This document shows positions 1 to 8,209 of a stretch of DNA of 64,000 nt, one piece after another. Source of the stretch: Ohtaekwangia sp. (lineage in GTDB: Bacteria; Bacteroidota; Bacteroidia; Cytophagales; Cyclobacteriaceae); the NCBI GenBank assembly GCA_021155195.1, contig JAJNPV010000050.1, positions 496,001 to 560,000 on the forward strand. The letters run 5' to 3'. Position 1 is the first letter of the stretch. Every line of letters starts with the position of its first letter. The translations under genes and the position numbers were made by a program. Below the pieces are notes generated by a model. That model was not told the origin of the DNA, did not search any database, and saw only the letters and a program-made list of their open reading frames with translations.

Positions 1-2610
1 GAAAACATTCAGAATGAAATTGATTTCCAATTAGAAGGTTCCGGGTTTTTTTCTGACGCACATAAAATTCAACTCATTAGCAGACCCGAGCTGACTCAAC
101 TAAAAGTTACACTGGATTACCCCGCTTATTTGGCGTTGAAAGCACAAGAACTAAACAACGCGGGTAACCTTGAAATACCTGAGGGCACAAAAATAACGTG
201 GAAAATAGGGGCAGCTCATGCGCAAAAAGCTTTTATGCTATTCTCTTCTCAAGAAGGGCAAAATGACATGCAACTTATTGATAAAGAGCTATTTACATTT
301 AGTAAAGGGTTTAAAAATCCAGATGATTATTCCATTGTTTTAGAGAACGATCGAAGCAAAAATAAAGATCGTATCAATTATTCTATTCGGGTTATTAAAG
401 ATCAGTATCCACAAGTTGTTGTTGACAATCTTCAAGACTCGGTGCTATTTAAATCGATTATGTTGGGTGGGTCTGTAAGTGATGATTATGGTATCACAGC
501 TCTCTCATTAAATTATCACATCGTAAAAAAAGCAAAAGAGCTTCCCACTAAGAGCAAGTCGATTGCTATTGCATCGCGACAGCAACAACAAAATTTCTTC
601 TATCAATGGCGAATTGATTCACTTGGCTTAGAGCCTGGCGATAAACTTTTCTATCACCTTCAGGTGTGGGATAATGATGGCGTGAACGGAAGAAAATCTT
701 CACGTAGTGCAAACTATATTTTCTCGCTTCCAAGTGAAGAAGAAATTAAAGCTGAGATCTCAAAGTCACAACGATCTGCTGAGAGCAAAGTTGATGAGAG
801 TTTTAAAAAAGCAAAAGACCTAAAACAATCTATAGATGATGCCCAGGAAAAATTAAGAGGAAAGCAGAATTTGGATTGGCAGGATAAAAAAATGTTGGAA
901 GACTTAATCAAGCAAAAAGAAAGGCTGGATGAAACCATCACAACCCTTCAAAAAGAAAATGCTTTACTTGAACAGAAGAAGGAAAATTTCTCAGAGGAAA
1001 GCCAACGGATAAAAGAAAAGTCGGATCAGATTCAAAAACTGATGGATGAGCTTTTGGATGAAGAAACCAAAAAGCTCTTTAAGGAACTTGAAAAAATGCT
1101 ACAGGAAAATGCCGATGTAAATCAAATCCAAAAAATGTTGGATAAGATGGATCGCAAAGAAATCAATCTGGAAAAAGAGTTGGAACGCACACTCGAGTTA
1201 TTCAAGCAACTTCAATATGATTATAAGCTGGAGCAAGCCATCGAAGCCTTAAAGGAACAAACTGAGAGTCAGGAAAAACTTTTAGAAAAAACAGAAGAGT
1301 TGGCCGGAAATAAAAAGGAAAACAAGGATAAGAGCGATAAGTCGGATGGCGACAAGGAAGGCGGTAAAAACGAAAAATCAAGTCCTGAGGAGTTGGCCAA
1401 AGAACAAGAGGACTTAAAAGAAGAGTTTGATAAGTTCAAGAAGCAACTTGAGGAAATCGATAAGTTAGGCGAGGAACTGGATAAATCTTCCGAAACTCCG
1501 GATGAGGATGATCAAGGTGAGGTGGAAGAATCACAAAAGGAAAGCAAAGAATCGCTAGACAAGGGTGAGCCGAAGAAATCTGCCGAGCAACAAAAAAAGG
1601 CAATCTCAAAAATGAAGGAGATGCAAAAGGCCATGGAGGGAATGCAAAGCTCTATGGAGATGGAAATTGATCAGGCCAACCTGGAAAGCCTTCGCCAAAT
1701 CATTCACGGATTAATAAAGCTTTCCTACGATCAGGAAAATTTAATAAAAGAATTCGGTCCCATTCAGCAAACAGACCCTAAGTATGTTCAGCTCTCGCAG
1801 AATCAATTGAAGATCAAAGATGACTCTAAAGTGCTGGAAGACAGCTTGTTATCTCTGTCAAAGAAGGATGCATTCATGGGCTCTATCGTTACACGTGAGA
1901 TTGGTGAACTCAATGATCACCTGGATAAGTCTGTTCTTAACATTAAGGAAAGAAGGAAGCCAAATGCGAGCACCGAAATGCAATTGTCAATGACGAGCAT
2001 TAACAACCTGGCTCTAATGCTCAATGATCATTTTGAGCAGATGATGAATATGATGGCCAATGCTAAACCGGGGAAGGGAAAGAAGCCGGGGAATAAACCC
2101 TTAGGGAAAATTCAAGAAGAGCTGAATAGACGAATGGAAGAAATAAAAAATGGTGGCGGTGGTAAAAGTGGTCGCGAACTCTCTGAGGAGTATGCAAAGA
2201 TGGCTGCGGAGCAAGAGCGAATCAGAAGAGCACTGCAGGAAATGCAAGAGAAGATGAAACAAGAAGGAGGCAAAATGCCTGGTGGAGATTTACCGGGAAA
2301 AATGGAACAAACCGAAATGGATTTAGTTAATAAGCAGATAACAGAACAAACTATCCAACGACAAAAGGAAATCCTGACAAGATTGCTGGAAGCAGAGAAG
2401 TCGATGCGTGAGCAAGATCAGGATGAAGAACGAAAAGGGGAGACGGCAAAGGACTATACCAACGAAATACCACGTGCCTTTGAGGAATATTTAAGATTAA
2501 AAGAAAAAGAAGTAGAATTGCTGAAAACCGTGCCACCAAAACTATTTCCATATTACAAGCAAGAGGTTGGTGAATACTTTAAGAGAATTAAAACCCAAGA
2601 ATTAAACTGA
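1..2610 (+). CDS. DUF4175-like large coiled-coil protein (5' partial)
   Basis: The reading frame is open from base 1, so the true start lies outside the window; an in-frame TTG at 130 is only an internal codon. The visible part is about 869 residues. A beta-rich region comes first (about 250 residues), followed by a very long Lys/Glu/Gln-rich segment with heptad-like spacing that predicts extended coiled coil, broken by a Gly/Lys-rich linker around codons 690-730. This matches the Bacteroidota DUF4175 family, large proteins of unknown function that usually begin with membrane helices; those would be in the missing part. The next gene starts 9 bases after its stop, so they are probably cotranscribed. 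The family call is recollection, not a search. Confidence 0.7.
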   Translation, partial: ENIQNEIDFQLEGSGFFSDAHKIQLISRPELTQLKVTLDYPAYLALKAQELNNAGNLEIPEGTKITWKIGAAHAQKAFMLFSSQEGQNDMQLIDKELFTFSKGFKNPDDYSIVLENDRSKNKDRINYSIRVIKDQYPQVVVDNLQDSVLFKSIMLGGSVSDDYGITALSLNYHIVKKAKELPTKSKSIAIASRQQQQNFFYQWRIDSLGLEPGDKLFYHLQVWDNDGVNGRKSSRSANYIFSLPSEEEIKAEISKSQRSAESKVDESFKKAKDLKQSIDDAQEKLRGKQNLDWQDKKMLEDLIKQKERLDETITTLQKENALLEQKKENFSEESQRIKEKSDQIQKLMDELLDEETKKLFKELEKMLQENADVNQIQKMLDKMDRKEINLEKELERTLELFKQLQYDYKLEQAIEALKEQTESQEKLLEKTEELAGNKKENKDKSDKSDGDKEGGKNEKSSPEELAKEQEDLKEEFDKFKKQLEEIDKLGEELDKSSETPDEDDQGEVEESQKESKESLDKGEPKKSAEQQKKAISKMKEMQKAMEGMQSSMEMEIDQANLESLRQIIHGLIKLSYDQENLIKEFGPIQQTDPKYVQLSQNQLKIKDDSKVLEDSLLSLSKKDAFMGSIVTREIGELNDHLDKSVLNIKERRKPNASTEMQLSMTSINNLALMLNDHFEQMMNMMANAKPGKGKKPGNKPLGKIQEELNRRMEEIKNGGGGKSGRELSEEYAKMAAEQERIRRALQEMQEKMKQEGGKMPGGDLPGKMEQTEMDLVNKQITEQTIQRQKEILTRLLEAEKSMREQDQDEERKGETAKDYTNEIPRAFEEYLRLKEKEVELLKTVPPKLFPYYKQEVGEYFKRIKTQELN

Positions 2611-2619
2611 GTAGTGGGC

Positions 2620-3021
2620 ATGAATAATATAAGTATCGAAATCCCTTCGCTTTCTGAAAACATTAGGATGATAGAAAGCTTCATCGACAATGCGAAGGAG
2701 AAATATCATCTTAATGATGATATCTATGGAAATATTATGATTGCCGTTACTGAAGCAGTTAACAATGCAATTAAACACGGGAACAAGGGTGATTCTCAAA
2801 AGAACGTTTCTCTAGCCCTTATTTTGGGAGAAGATCGGATTCGATTTCGTGTGCAGGATGAGGGCAATGGTTTCGACTTTCATAATCTGCCGGATCCTAC
2901 TGCTCCTGAAAATATTGAGAAACCAGGGGGACGAGGAATCTTTTTGATGAAACATCTGGCTGACGAGGTTGATTTCTCTGAACAGGGAAAAATTGTGGAA
3001 CTCTGCTTCTACATGAATTGA
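2620..3021 (+). CDS. RsbW-like anti-sigma factor / HATPase_c_2 protein
   Basis: A 133-residue single-domain GHKL ATPase of the serine-kinase anti-sigma type. The N-box is visible around residues 38-54 with Glu45 and Asn49 (TEAVNNAIKHG), followed by a G1-type DEGNGFD motif and a G2-type GGRGIFLM motif. Proteins of this family bind a sigma factor or phosphorylate an anti-anti-sigma STAS protein; no partner is encoded nearby, so the target is unknown. I chose ATG at 2620 over the in-frame GTG at 2614 because neither has a clear ribosome site and ATG is the commoner start. The stop overlaps the ybeY start (TGATG), which implies translational coupling. Confidence 0.85.
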   Translation: MNNISIEIPSLSENIRMIESFIDNAKEKYHLNDDIYGNIMIAVTEAVNNAIKHGNKGDSQKNVSLALILGEDRIRFRVQDEGNGFDFHNLPDPTAPENIEKPGGRGIFLMKHLADEVDFSEQGKIVELCFYMN

Positions 3022-3440
3022 TGGCCATCCATTTTTTCACCGAGGACATAACCTACTCTATAATCAAACCCCGAAAGACTGTATCCTGGATAAAAGCAGT
3101 AATCAAGAAGGAAAAAGCCTCGCTATCCGAAATCAACTACATCTTCTGCTCTGATAAGTATCTCCTTTCCTTAAATCAGCAGTTTTTAAATCACAATACT
3201 CTTACGGACATCATAACCTTTAACAATTCTACTCAAGAGGGTGTTTTGGAAGCAGACATCTACATAAGTGTAGAAAGAGTGAAAGAGAATGCAGACAAAT
3301 TCAAGGTTTTGTTTGAGAATGAGATTCACAGAGTAATGATTCATGGGGTTTTACATCTTTTGGGCTTTAAAGACAAAAGGCCTGCTGAAAAAGCCCTCAT
3401 GCGCAAAAAAGAAGAAGCTTGCCTATCTTTGCGTAAATAG
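3021..3440 (+). CDS. ybeY: Endoribonuclease YbeY (rRNA maturation factor)
   Basis: A 139-residue UPF0054/YbeY metalloprotein, involved in 16S rRNA 3' maturation and ribosome quality control. The signature is near the C terminus: HGVLHLLGFKD, with His108 and His112 as metal ligands. The third ligand, His in the usual HGxLHLxGYDH motif, is Asp118 here, which could still bind metal. The TDIITF segment near residue 63 matches the conserved TDVLSF strand. Start is the ATG overlapping the preceding stop. The stop codon TAG supplies the first bases of a parS site. Confidence 0.9.
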   Translation: MAIHFFTEDITYSIIKPRKTVSWIKAVIKKEKASLSEINYIFCSDKYLLSLNQQFLNHNTLTDIITFNNSTQEGVLEADIYISVERVKENADKFKVLFENEIHRVMIHGVLHLLGFKDKRPAEKALMRKKEEACLSLRK

Positions 3441-3454
3441 TTTCACGTGGAACA
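3439..3454. promoter_or_regulatory. parS site 1 (ParB/Spo0J binding)
   Basis: The 16-mer reads aGTTTCACGTGGAACA. It matches the near-universal bacterial parS consensus TGTTNCACGTGNAACA at all positions but the first. It overlaps the ybeY stop codon. ParB-CTP loads at such sites for chromosome segregation, and parS sites cluster near oriC. Confidence 0.88.
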
Positions 3455-3475
3455 TTCTGAGAGCAAGTACCAAAG

Positions 3476-3491
3476 TGTTTCACGTGGAACA
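3476..3491. promoter_or_regulatory. parS site 2 (ParB/Spo0J binding)
   Basis: TGTTTCACGTGGAACA, a full match to the parS consensus with one asymmetric base pair in the palindrome. It lies 37 bp from site 1, in the short gap before mnmG. Two sites this close together make chance very unlikely. Confidence 0.92.
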
Positions 3492-3503
3492 TAATTAAAT
3501 TTA

Positions 3504-5366
3504 ATGTTTCCAGAGTACGATGTCATTGTTGTGGGTGCCGGTCATGCCGGATGCGAGGCGGCTGCTGCTGCTGCTAATATGGGTTCCAAGGTTCTTTTGG
3601 TAACTATGAATATGAACACCATTGCCCAGATGTCCTGCAATCCAGCAATGGGGGGAGTTGCAAAAGGGCAAATTGTTAGAGAAATTGACGCACTTGGTGG
3701 ATACTCAGGTATAATCTCGGACAAGTCTATGCTTCAGTACCGAATGTTAAATCTATCAAAGGGCCCAGCCATGTGGAGCCCCAGAACTCAAAACGATAGA
3801 ATGCGTTTTGCGGAAGAATGGCGATTGGCACTTGAGAGCACTCCTAACATAGATTTCTGGCAAGAGATGGTGAGTGGACTCCTGGTTAAAGACAAAAGAG
3901 TAGTGGGGGTAAGAACTGCTCTTGGACTAGAAATAAAAGCCAAATCTGTTGTACTTACCAATGGAACCTTCCTGAATGGAAAGATTCACATTGGGGAGAA
4001 GAACTTTGGTGGAGGTAGAGCGGCCGAAAGATCAGCGACAGGAATTACAGAGCAGCTAATTGAATTAGGCTTCGAATCTGGTAGAATGAAAACCGGCACG
4101 CCACCAAGGATTGACGGACGATCTCTAAATTACTCGGTAATGGAAGAACAGCCCGGAGATGAAAATCCTGGAAAGTTTTCATACTCTGATACCGAACCCC
4201 TAAAAAAACAATTGAGCTGTTGGATCACTTATACAAATAATGATGTCCATAAAGAGCTTGAAAAAGGATTTGATCAGTCACCGATGTTTCAAGGAAGGAT
4301 CAAAGGGCTTGGACCGAGATATTGTCCCTCAATTGAGGATAAAATAAATCGGTTTGCAGAACGCGAACGTCATCAAATTTTTGTGGAACCAGAAGGATGG
4401 AACACCGTAGAAATATATGTTAACGGTTTCTCAACCTCGCTTCCTGAAAATATTCAGTACCAAGCAATTACAAAAATTCCAGGATTTGAGAAAGCTAAAA
4501 TGTTCCGTCCAGGCTATGCCATTGAGTACGATTTCTTTCCTCCAACTCAATTAAAAACGAGTTTAGAGACTCAACTAATTGATAATCTGTACTTTGCAGG
4601 TCAAATCAACGGAACAACTGGCTATGAAGAAGCCGCCTGCCAGGGTTTGATGGCCGGAATCAATGCTCATAATAAAGTAAATGAAAAAGATCCCTTTCTG
4701 TTAAAGAGGTCTGAAGCATACATAGGTGTATTGATTGACGACCTGGTGAACAAAGGCACCCAAGAACCTTATAGAATGTTTACCTCGCGGGCTGAGTATC
4801 GCATCTTGCTCCGGCAGGATAATGCTGACATTAGGTTAACAGAGATTGGACATAAACTTGGTCTTGCAAGCACTGAAAGATTTGACCGTGTAATTGAAAA
4901 GAAAAAACAAATTTCAGCTCTTTCAAAAGAATTAAAAGAAATGCGTGTGTCACCCGCACTGGTAAATGATGAGTTAACAAAACTTAACACCACAACGCTA
5001 ACCGAAAAAACTCCAGCAGTTACTTTGCTAAGAAGGCCTCAAATCGGGATGAAGGATCTTAAACAAATCGATGCGGTTCTTAAATCTAAATTGGAGAATT
5101 ACTCAGACGAAATTCTGCAACAAGTTGAGATAGACTTAAAGTATGAATCATACATTGATCGCGAACAAAAAATGGCTGAGAAAATTGAAAGCCTTGATCT
5201 TTATAAAATAAAATCAGATTTTGATTACGATCGCGTTAAGGCTTTATCATCCGAAGCGAGGGAAAAACTAAAACGAATTCGTCCTGAAACAATCGGACAA
5301 ATGTCGCGCATTAGCGGAGTATCACCAGCCGATGTTTCTATTCTAACTGTCTACCTGGGAAAGTAA
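3504..5366 (+). CDS. mnmG: tRNA uridine-5-carboxymethylaminomethyl modification enzyme MnmG (GidA)
   Basis: A 620-residue FAD protein of normal family length. With MnmE it installs the cmnm5 group on wobble U34 of certain tRNAs. The FAD-binding fingerprint GAGHAG is at residues 11-16. The family motifs SCNPAMGGVAKG (around 47-58) and YCPSIEDKI with its conserved Cys (around 270) are present, as is the helical C-terminal MnmE-binding domain. The parS pair sits directly upstream. mnmG lies beside the replication origin in many bacteria. The stop overlaps the start of the next gene (TAATG). Confidence 0.97.
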   Translation: MFPEYDVIVVGAGHAGCEAAAAAANMGSKVLLVTMNMNTIAQMSCNPAMGGVAKGQIVREIDALGGYSGIISDKSMLQYRMLNLSKGPAMWSPRTQNDRMRFAEEWRLALESTPNIDFWQEMVSGLLVKDKRVVGVRTALGLEIKAKSVVLTNGTFLNGKIHIGEKNFGGGRAAERSATGITEQLIELGFESGRMKTGTPPRIDGRSLNYSVMEEQPGDENPGKFSYSDTEPLKKQLSCWITYTNNDVHKELEKGFDQSPMFQGRIKGLGPRYCPSIEDKINRFAERERHQIFVEPEGWNTVEIYVNGFSTSLPENIQYQAITKIPGFEKAKMFRPGYAIEYDFFPPTQLKTSLETQLIDNLYFAGQINGTTGYEEAACQGLMAGINAHNKVNEKDPFLLKRSEAYIGVLIDDLVNKGTQEPYRMFTSRAEYRILLRQDNADIRLTEIGHKLGLASTERFDRVIEKKKQISALSKELKEMRVSPALVNDELTKLNTTTLTEKTPAVTLLRRPQIGMKDLKQIDAVLKSKLENYSDEILQQVEIDLKYESYIDREQKMAEKIESLDLYKIKSDFDYDRVKALSSEAREKLKRIRPETIGQMSRISGVSPADVSILTVYLGK

Positions 5367-6256
5367 TGACATTAGAATCCGTTACAGTTTGTCCCATTTG
5401 TGATTCAAATTCCTTTCACCCATTCTTAACAATCCGAGATTATACAGTTTCCCAAAAAGACTTTCAGCTTCAGCAATGCAGTTCATGTAGTTTTGTAGTT
5501 ACGAGTCCGCGACCCGACCAAGATTCTATTTCTGAGTTTTACAAATCTGAAAAGTATATCTCGCACTCGGGGGGAAGAAAGACTTTAATGGACAAAGTTT
5601 ATATTCAGGCTCGCTCCATCACACTAAAATGGAAACATGAATTAATTTCTCAATTCAAAAAAAACGGTAGCATTCTTGACTATGGCTGCGGAACCGGTGA
5701 GTTTCTTCATTTCATGCAAACAAAAAACTGGAAAGGGAGTGGGGTCGAGCCTTCAGAAACAGCAAGAGATAAAGCGCTCGACCTTACAAAGACCGAAATC
5801 TTTGAACATCTGAAGTCAACAAAAGATAAGTTTGATGTGATAACCCTGTGGCATGTGCTAGAACATGTTCACGATCTTAACAAAAAAATTATCGAACTGA
5901 TCAATCACTTAAAGAATGATGGCATCATTTTTATTGCTGTACCAAATCATGAATCTGCTGATGCTAAAAAATATAAAAACTTTTGGGCCGGCTATGATGT
6001 ACCCCGTCACCTCTGGCACTTTTCACAAAGTAACATGAAACAACTACTTTTCAAGCATGGCCTTCATTTACTCAAAACGGAACCGATGAAACTCGATTCA
6101 TACTATGTTTCCATGCTTAGCGAAAATTATAAAAATCCAAACGCAGCATCGTTGACCTCTATGACGAAAGCTCTGCTCTCAGGCTTTCAATCGAACAATC
6201 TCGCAAGAAAAACGGGCAATTATTCAAGTCTAATATACATTGCTAAACGTTCATGA
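5366..6256 (+). CDS. Class I SAM-dependent methyltransferase with N-terminal zinc ribbon
   Basis: A 296-residue Methyltransf_23-type protein. The N terminus carries a four-Cys zinc ribbon (Cys9, Cys12, Cys38, Cys41). The SAM-binding motif I ILDYGCGTGEFL is at 103-114, and an HVLEHVHDL segment follows at the usual motif II/III distance. The substrate is unknown; family members modify sugars, quinones or small metabolites. It overlaps the mnmG stop by one base and its own stop overlaps the next start (ATGA), so the three genes are translationally coupled. Confidence 0.85.
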   Translation: MTLESVTVCPICDSNSFHPFLTIRDYTVSQKDFQLQQCSSCSFVVTSPRPDQDSISEFYKSEKYISHSGGRKTLMDKVYIQARSITLKWKHELISQFKKNGSILDYGCGTGEFLHFMQTKNWKGSGVEPSETARDKALDLTKTEIFEHLKSTKDKFDVITLWHVLEHVHDLNKKIIELINHLKNDGIIFIAVPNHESADAKKYKNFWAGYDVPRHLWHFSQSNMKQLLFKHGLHLLKTEPMKLDSYYVSMLSENYKNPNAASLTSMTKALLSGFQSNNLARKTGNYSSLIYIAKRS

Positions 6257-7890
6257 GATTTAGCATAGCCGCATCAATTGTTCTCCTAACGCTTCTTACC
6301 GGATGCGCCAGTGTAACCACGCCAACGGGAGGACCCAAAGACGAAACCCCACCCGAACTTATTGAATCAAATCCAGCCAACGGTCAAAAAAATTTTAAAG
6401 GCAAAATCATTGAACTTACATTCAATGAAGAACTCAAACTAAAGGATGCCAAAGAAGAAATCTTAATTACACCTTCTCCCGGAAAAAATAACACATATAC
6501 CGTTAAGAAAAATAAAGTATTCATTGAACCTGAAAATGCCTGGGAAGAAAATACAACGTACAGTTTAAACTTCAGGGAAGGCGTACAAGACATAACAGAA
6601 GGAAATCCAGCAGAAAATCTTCGACTAGCTTTCAGCACTGGCGAAACAATTGATTCATTAAGTATCGAAGGTCATGTTTCTTTTACCTTTTCAGAAAAGA
6701 CCCCAGAAAAAATTACAGTTGCCCTTTATCAAAGCGATACCTTCAACATATTCAATCATACCCCAACCTACTTTACTAAAATTAATAAGGAGGGCTTCTT
6801 CTCTATTCAAAATCTAAAAGGTGGCGTTTACTATGCCTACGCATTTGATGATAAAAACAAAAATCTAAAAGTTGAAAGTAAAACCGAAAAATTTGGGTTC
6901 CTCTCAACCCCAATTACATTAACCGAAAACCAAGATTCGCTTGAAATAAGTTTGATTGCGGTTGATGCCAGACTACCATCGATTACAAGCATCAGGCATA
7001 CAAGTGAAACAAGCTTAGTTCGACTAAATAAAAACGCGGATTCAATAAGGATAAAATTAGACGACAAATCAAAAGCCCTTCCCACTTTTGGTGATAACTT
7101 AAGTGAGCTAATCTTCTATAATGCCTTTGAAACTAATGATTCCGTAAAGGTAAATCTCTTTATCCGCGACAGTGTACAGCAAGCTCTTGATACCACTTTT
7201 TATCTAAAAAAAACAGAAACCAAAGTTGCCAAAGAAGGATTTAACTTAAAAGAGATTTCAAGCAATTACAATCTCCAAACCAAAAAATTCAAACACTCCA
7301 TCTCATTCAATAAACCAATTGCTATAGTGAATATCGACAGTATTTACATTAAAATTGACTCATTAACAACCATCAATTTTACTGATAAAGATCTATCAAT
7401 AGATACTCTTTATCATACACTTGCTCTCGAAACTAAAATTGAAATAACCGAAAAAGAAGAAATTGACAAGTCTATAAAGAAAGAAAAGCCGTACTTAAAA
7501 ATTGGCAAAGGATCAATTATCTCATATCAGTCAGACAGCTCAAAATCAATCATCAAAGAGATTACCTTTTTAAAAGAGGAAGACACTGGATTAGTAACCG
7601 GAAAAATAGAAACAAACGAAAAAAATTTTATTGTTCAATTGCTAACTTCAAACGATGCCCTCGTGCATGAAATGAAGAATCAAAAAGACTTCAGTATCAA
7701 ATTTCTCAAACCAGACACGTATAAGCTTAGAATCATAATCGATGCAAATGGAAATGGGAAATGGGATGCCGGAAACTTTCTTAAAAGAATCGAACCCGAA
7801 AAAATAATAATCTACAAATCAGAAGAAAACAAATATTCCTTCCCAATAAGGGCCAATTGGGAATACGGGCCTTTGGTGATAAAGTTCTGA
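6253..7890 (+). CDS. Lipoprotein with N-terminal Ig-like (Big_5-type) domain
   Basis: A 545-residue predicted lipoprotein. The signal peptide ends in the lipobox LLTGC with Cys18. Next comes an Ig-like domain of the Big_5 kind with the typical opening PPELIESNPANGQ and a FNEELK segment, which in Bacteroidota secreted proteins usually starts such domains. The rest is beta-rich, and a DANGNGKWDAGNF motif near residue 497 looks like a calcium-type or carboxypeptidase-regulatory turn. Function is unknown; it is likely anchored to the outer membrane. The start is coupled to the methyltransferase by ATGA. It is the last plus-strand gene before the candidate origin. Confidence 0.75.
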   Translation: MRFSIAASIVLLTLLTGCASVTTPTGGPKDETPPELIESNPANGQKNFKGKIIELTFNEELKLKDAKEEILITPSPGKNNTYTVKKNKVFIEPENAWEENTTYSLNFREGVQDITEGNPAENLRLAFSTGETIDSLSIEGHVSFTFSEKTPEKITVALYQSDTFNIFNHTPTYFTKINKEGFFSIQNLKGGVYYAYAFDDKNKNLKVESKTEKFGFLSTPITLTENQDSLEISLIAVDARLPSITSIRHTSETSLVRLNKNADSIRIKLDDKSKALPTFGDNLSELIFYNAFETNDSVKVNLFIRDSVQQALDTTFYLKKTETKVAKEGFNLKEISSNYNLQTKKFKHSISFNKPIAIVNIDSIYIKIDSLTTINFTDKDLSIDTLYHTLALETKIEITEKEEIDKSIKKEKPYLKIGKGSIISYQSDSSKSIIKEITFLKEEDTGLVTGKIETNEKNFIVQLLTSNDALVHEMKNQKDFSIKFLKPDTYKLRIIIDANGNGKWDAGNFLKRIEPEKIIIYKSEENKYSFPIRANWEYGPLVIKF

Positions 7891-8209
7891 ATAACTTGTT
7901 TACATCTGTTGATAACTTAGTTGAGTTCCAAAATCGCCCCTTCAATTCAATATCACCCAATCTGGTTGTTCATAACCCTCCGTTCCAAAACACTTATCCA
8001 CCGCTTGTTAATTAGTTAAATCCTAAATCCACAAATCCTAAAAAATGAAGACAAATTGATAGTACCTTCGTTTAGATCAAAAAAGAATAGAATTCAAACA
8101 ACACATTATCCACAAAATGTTAACTTCCGTTTAAGCCTTAGATATCTATCCACAAATGCACAGGAATAATAGCTATTACATTAAATATATATATATAATA
8201 ATAAGAATA
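7891..8209. other. Candidate chromosomal replication origin (oriC)
   Basis: A largely non-coding region, 7891-8155, plus the first codons of the next gene. It contains one perfect DnaA box (TTATCCACA, 8106-8114) and three one-mismatch copies: 7994-8002 (TTATCCACC), 8146-8154 (CTATCCACA) and 7907-7915 (TTATCAACA on the minus strand). A weaker one is AAATCCACA at 8025-8033. Directly beside the last box, 8181-8209 is 29 bases with only one G and no C, a plausible DNA unwinding element. parS sites 4.4 kb away and mnmG nearby support the call. dnaA itself is not in the window, which is common in this phylum. Confidence 0.6.
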
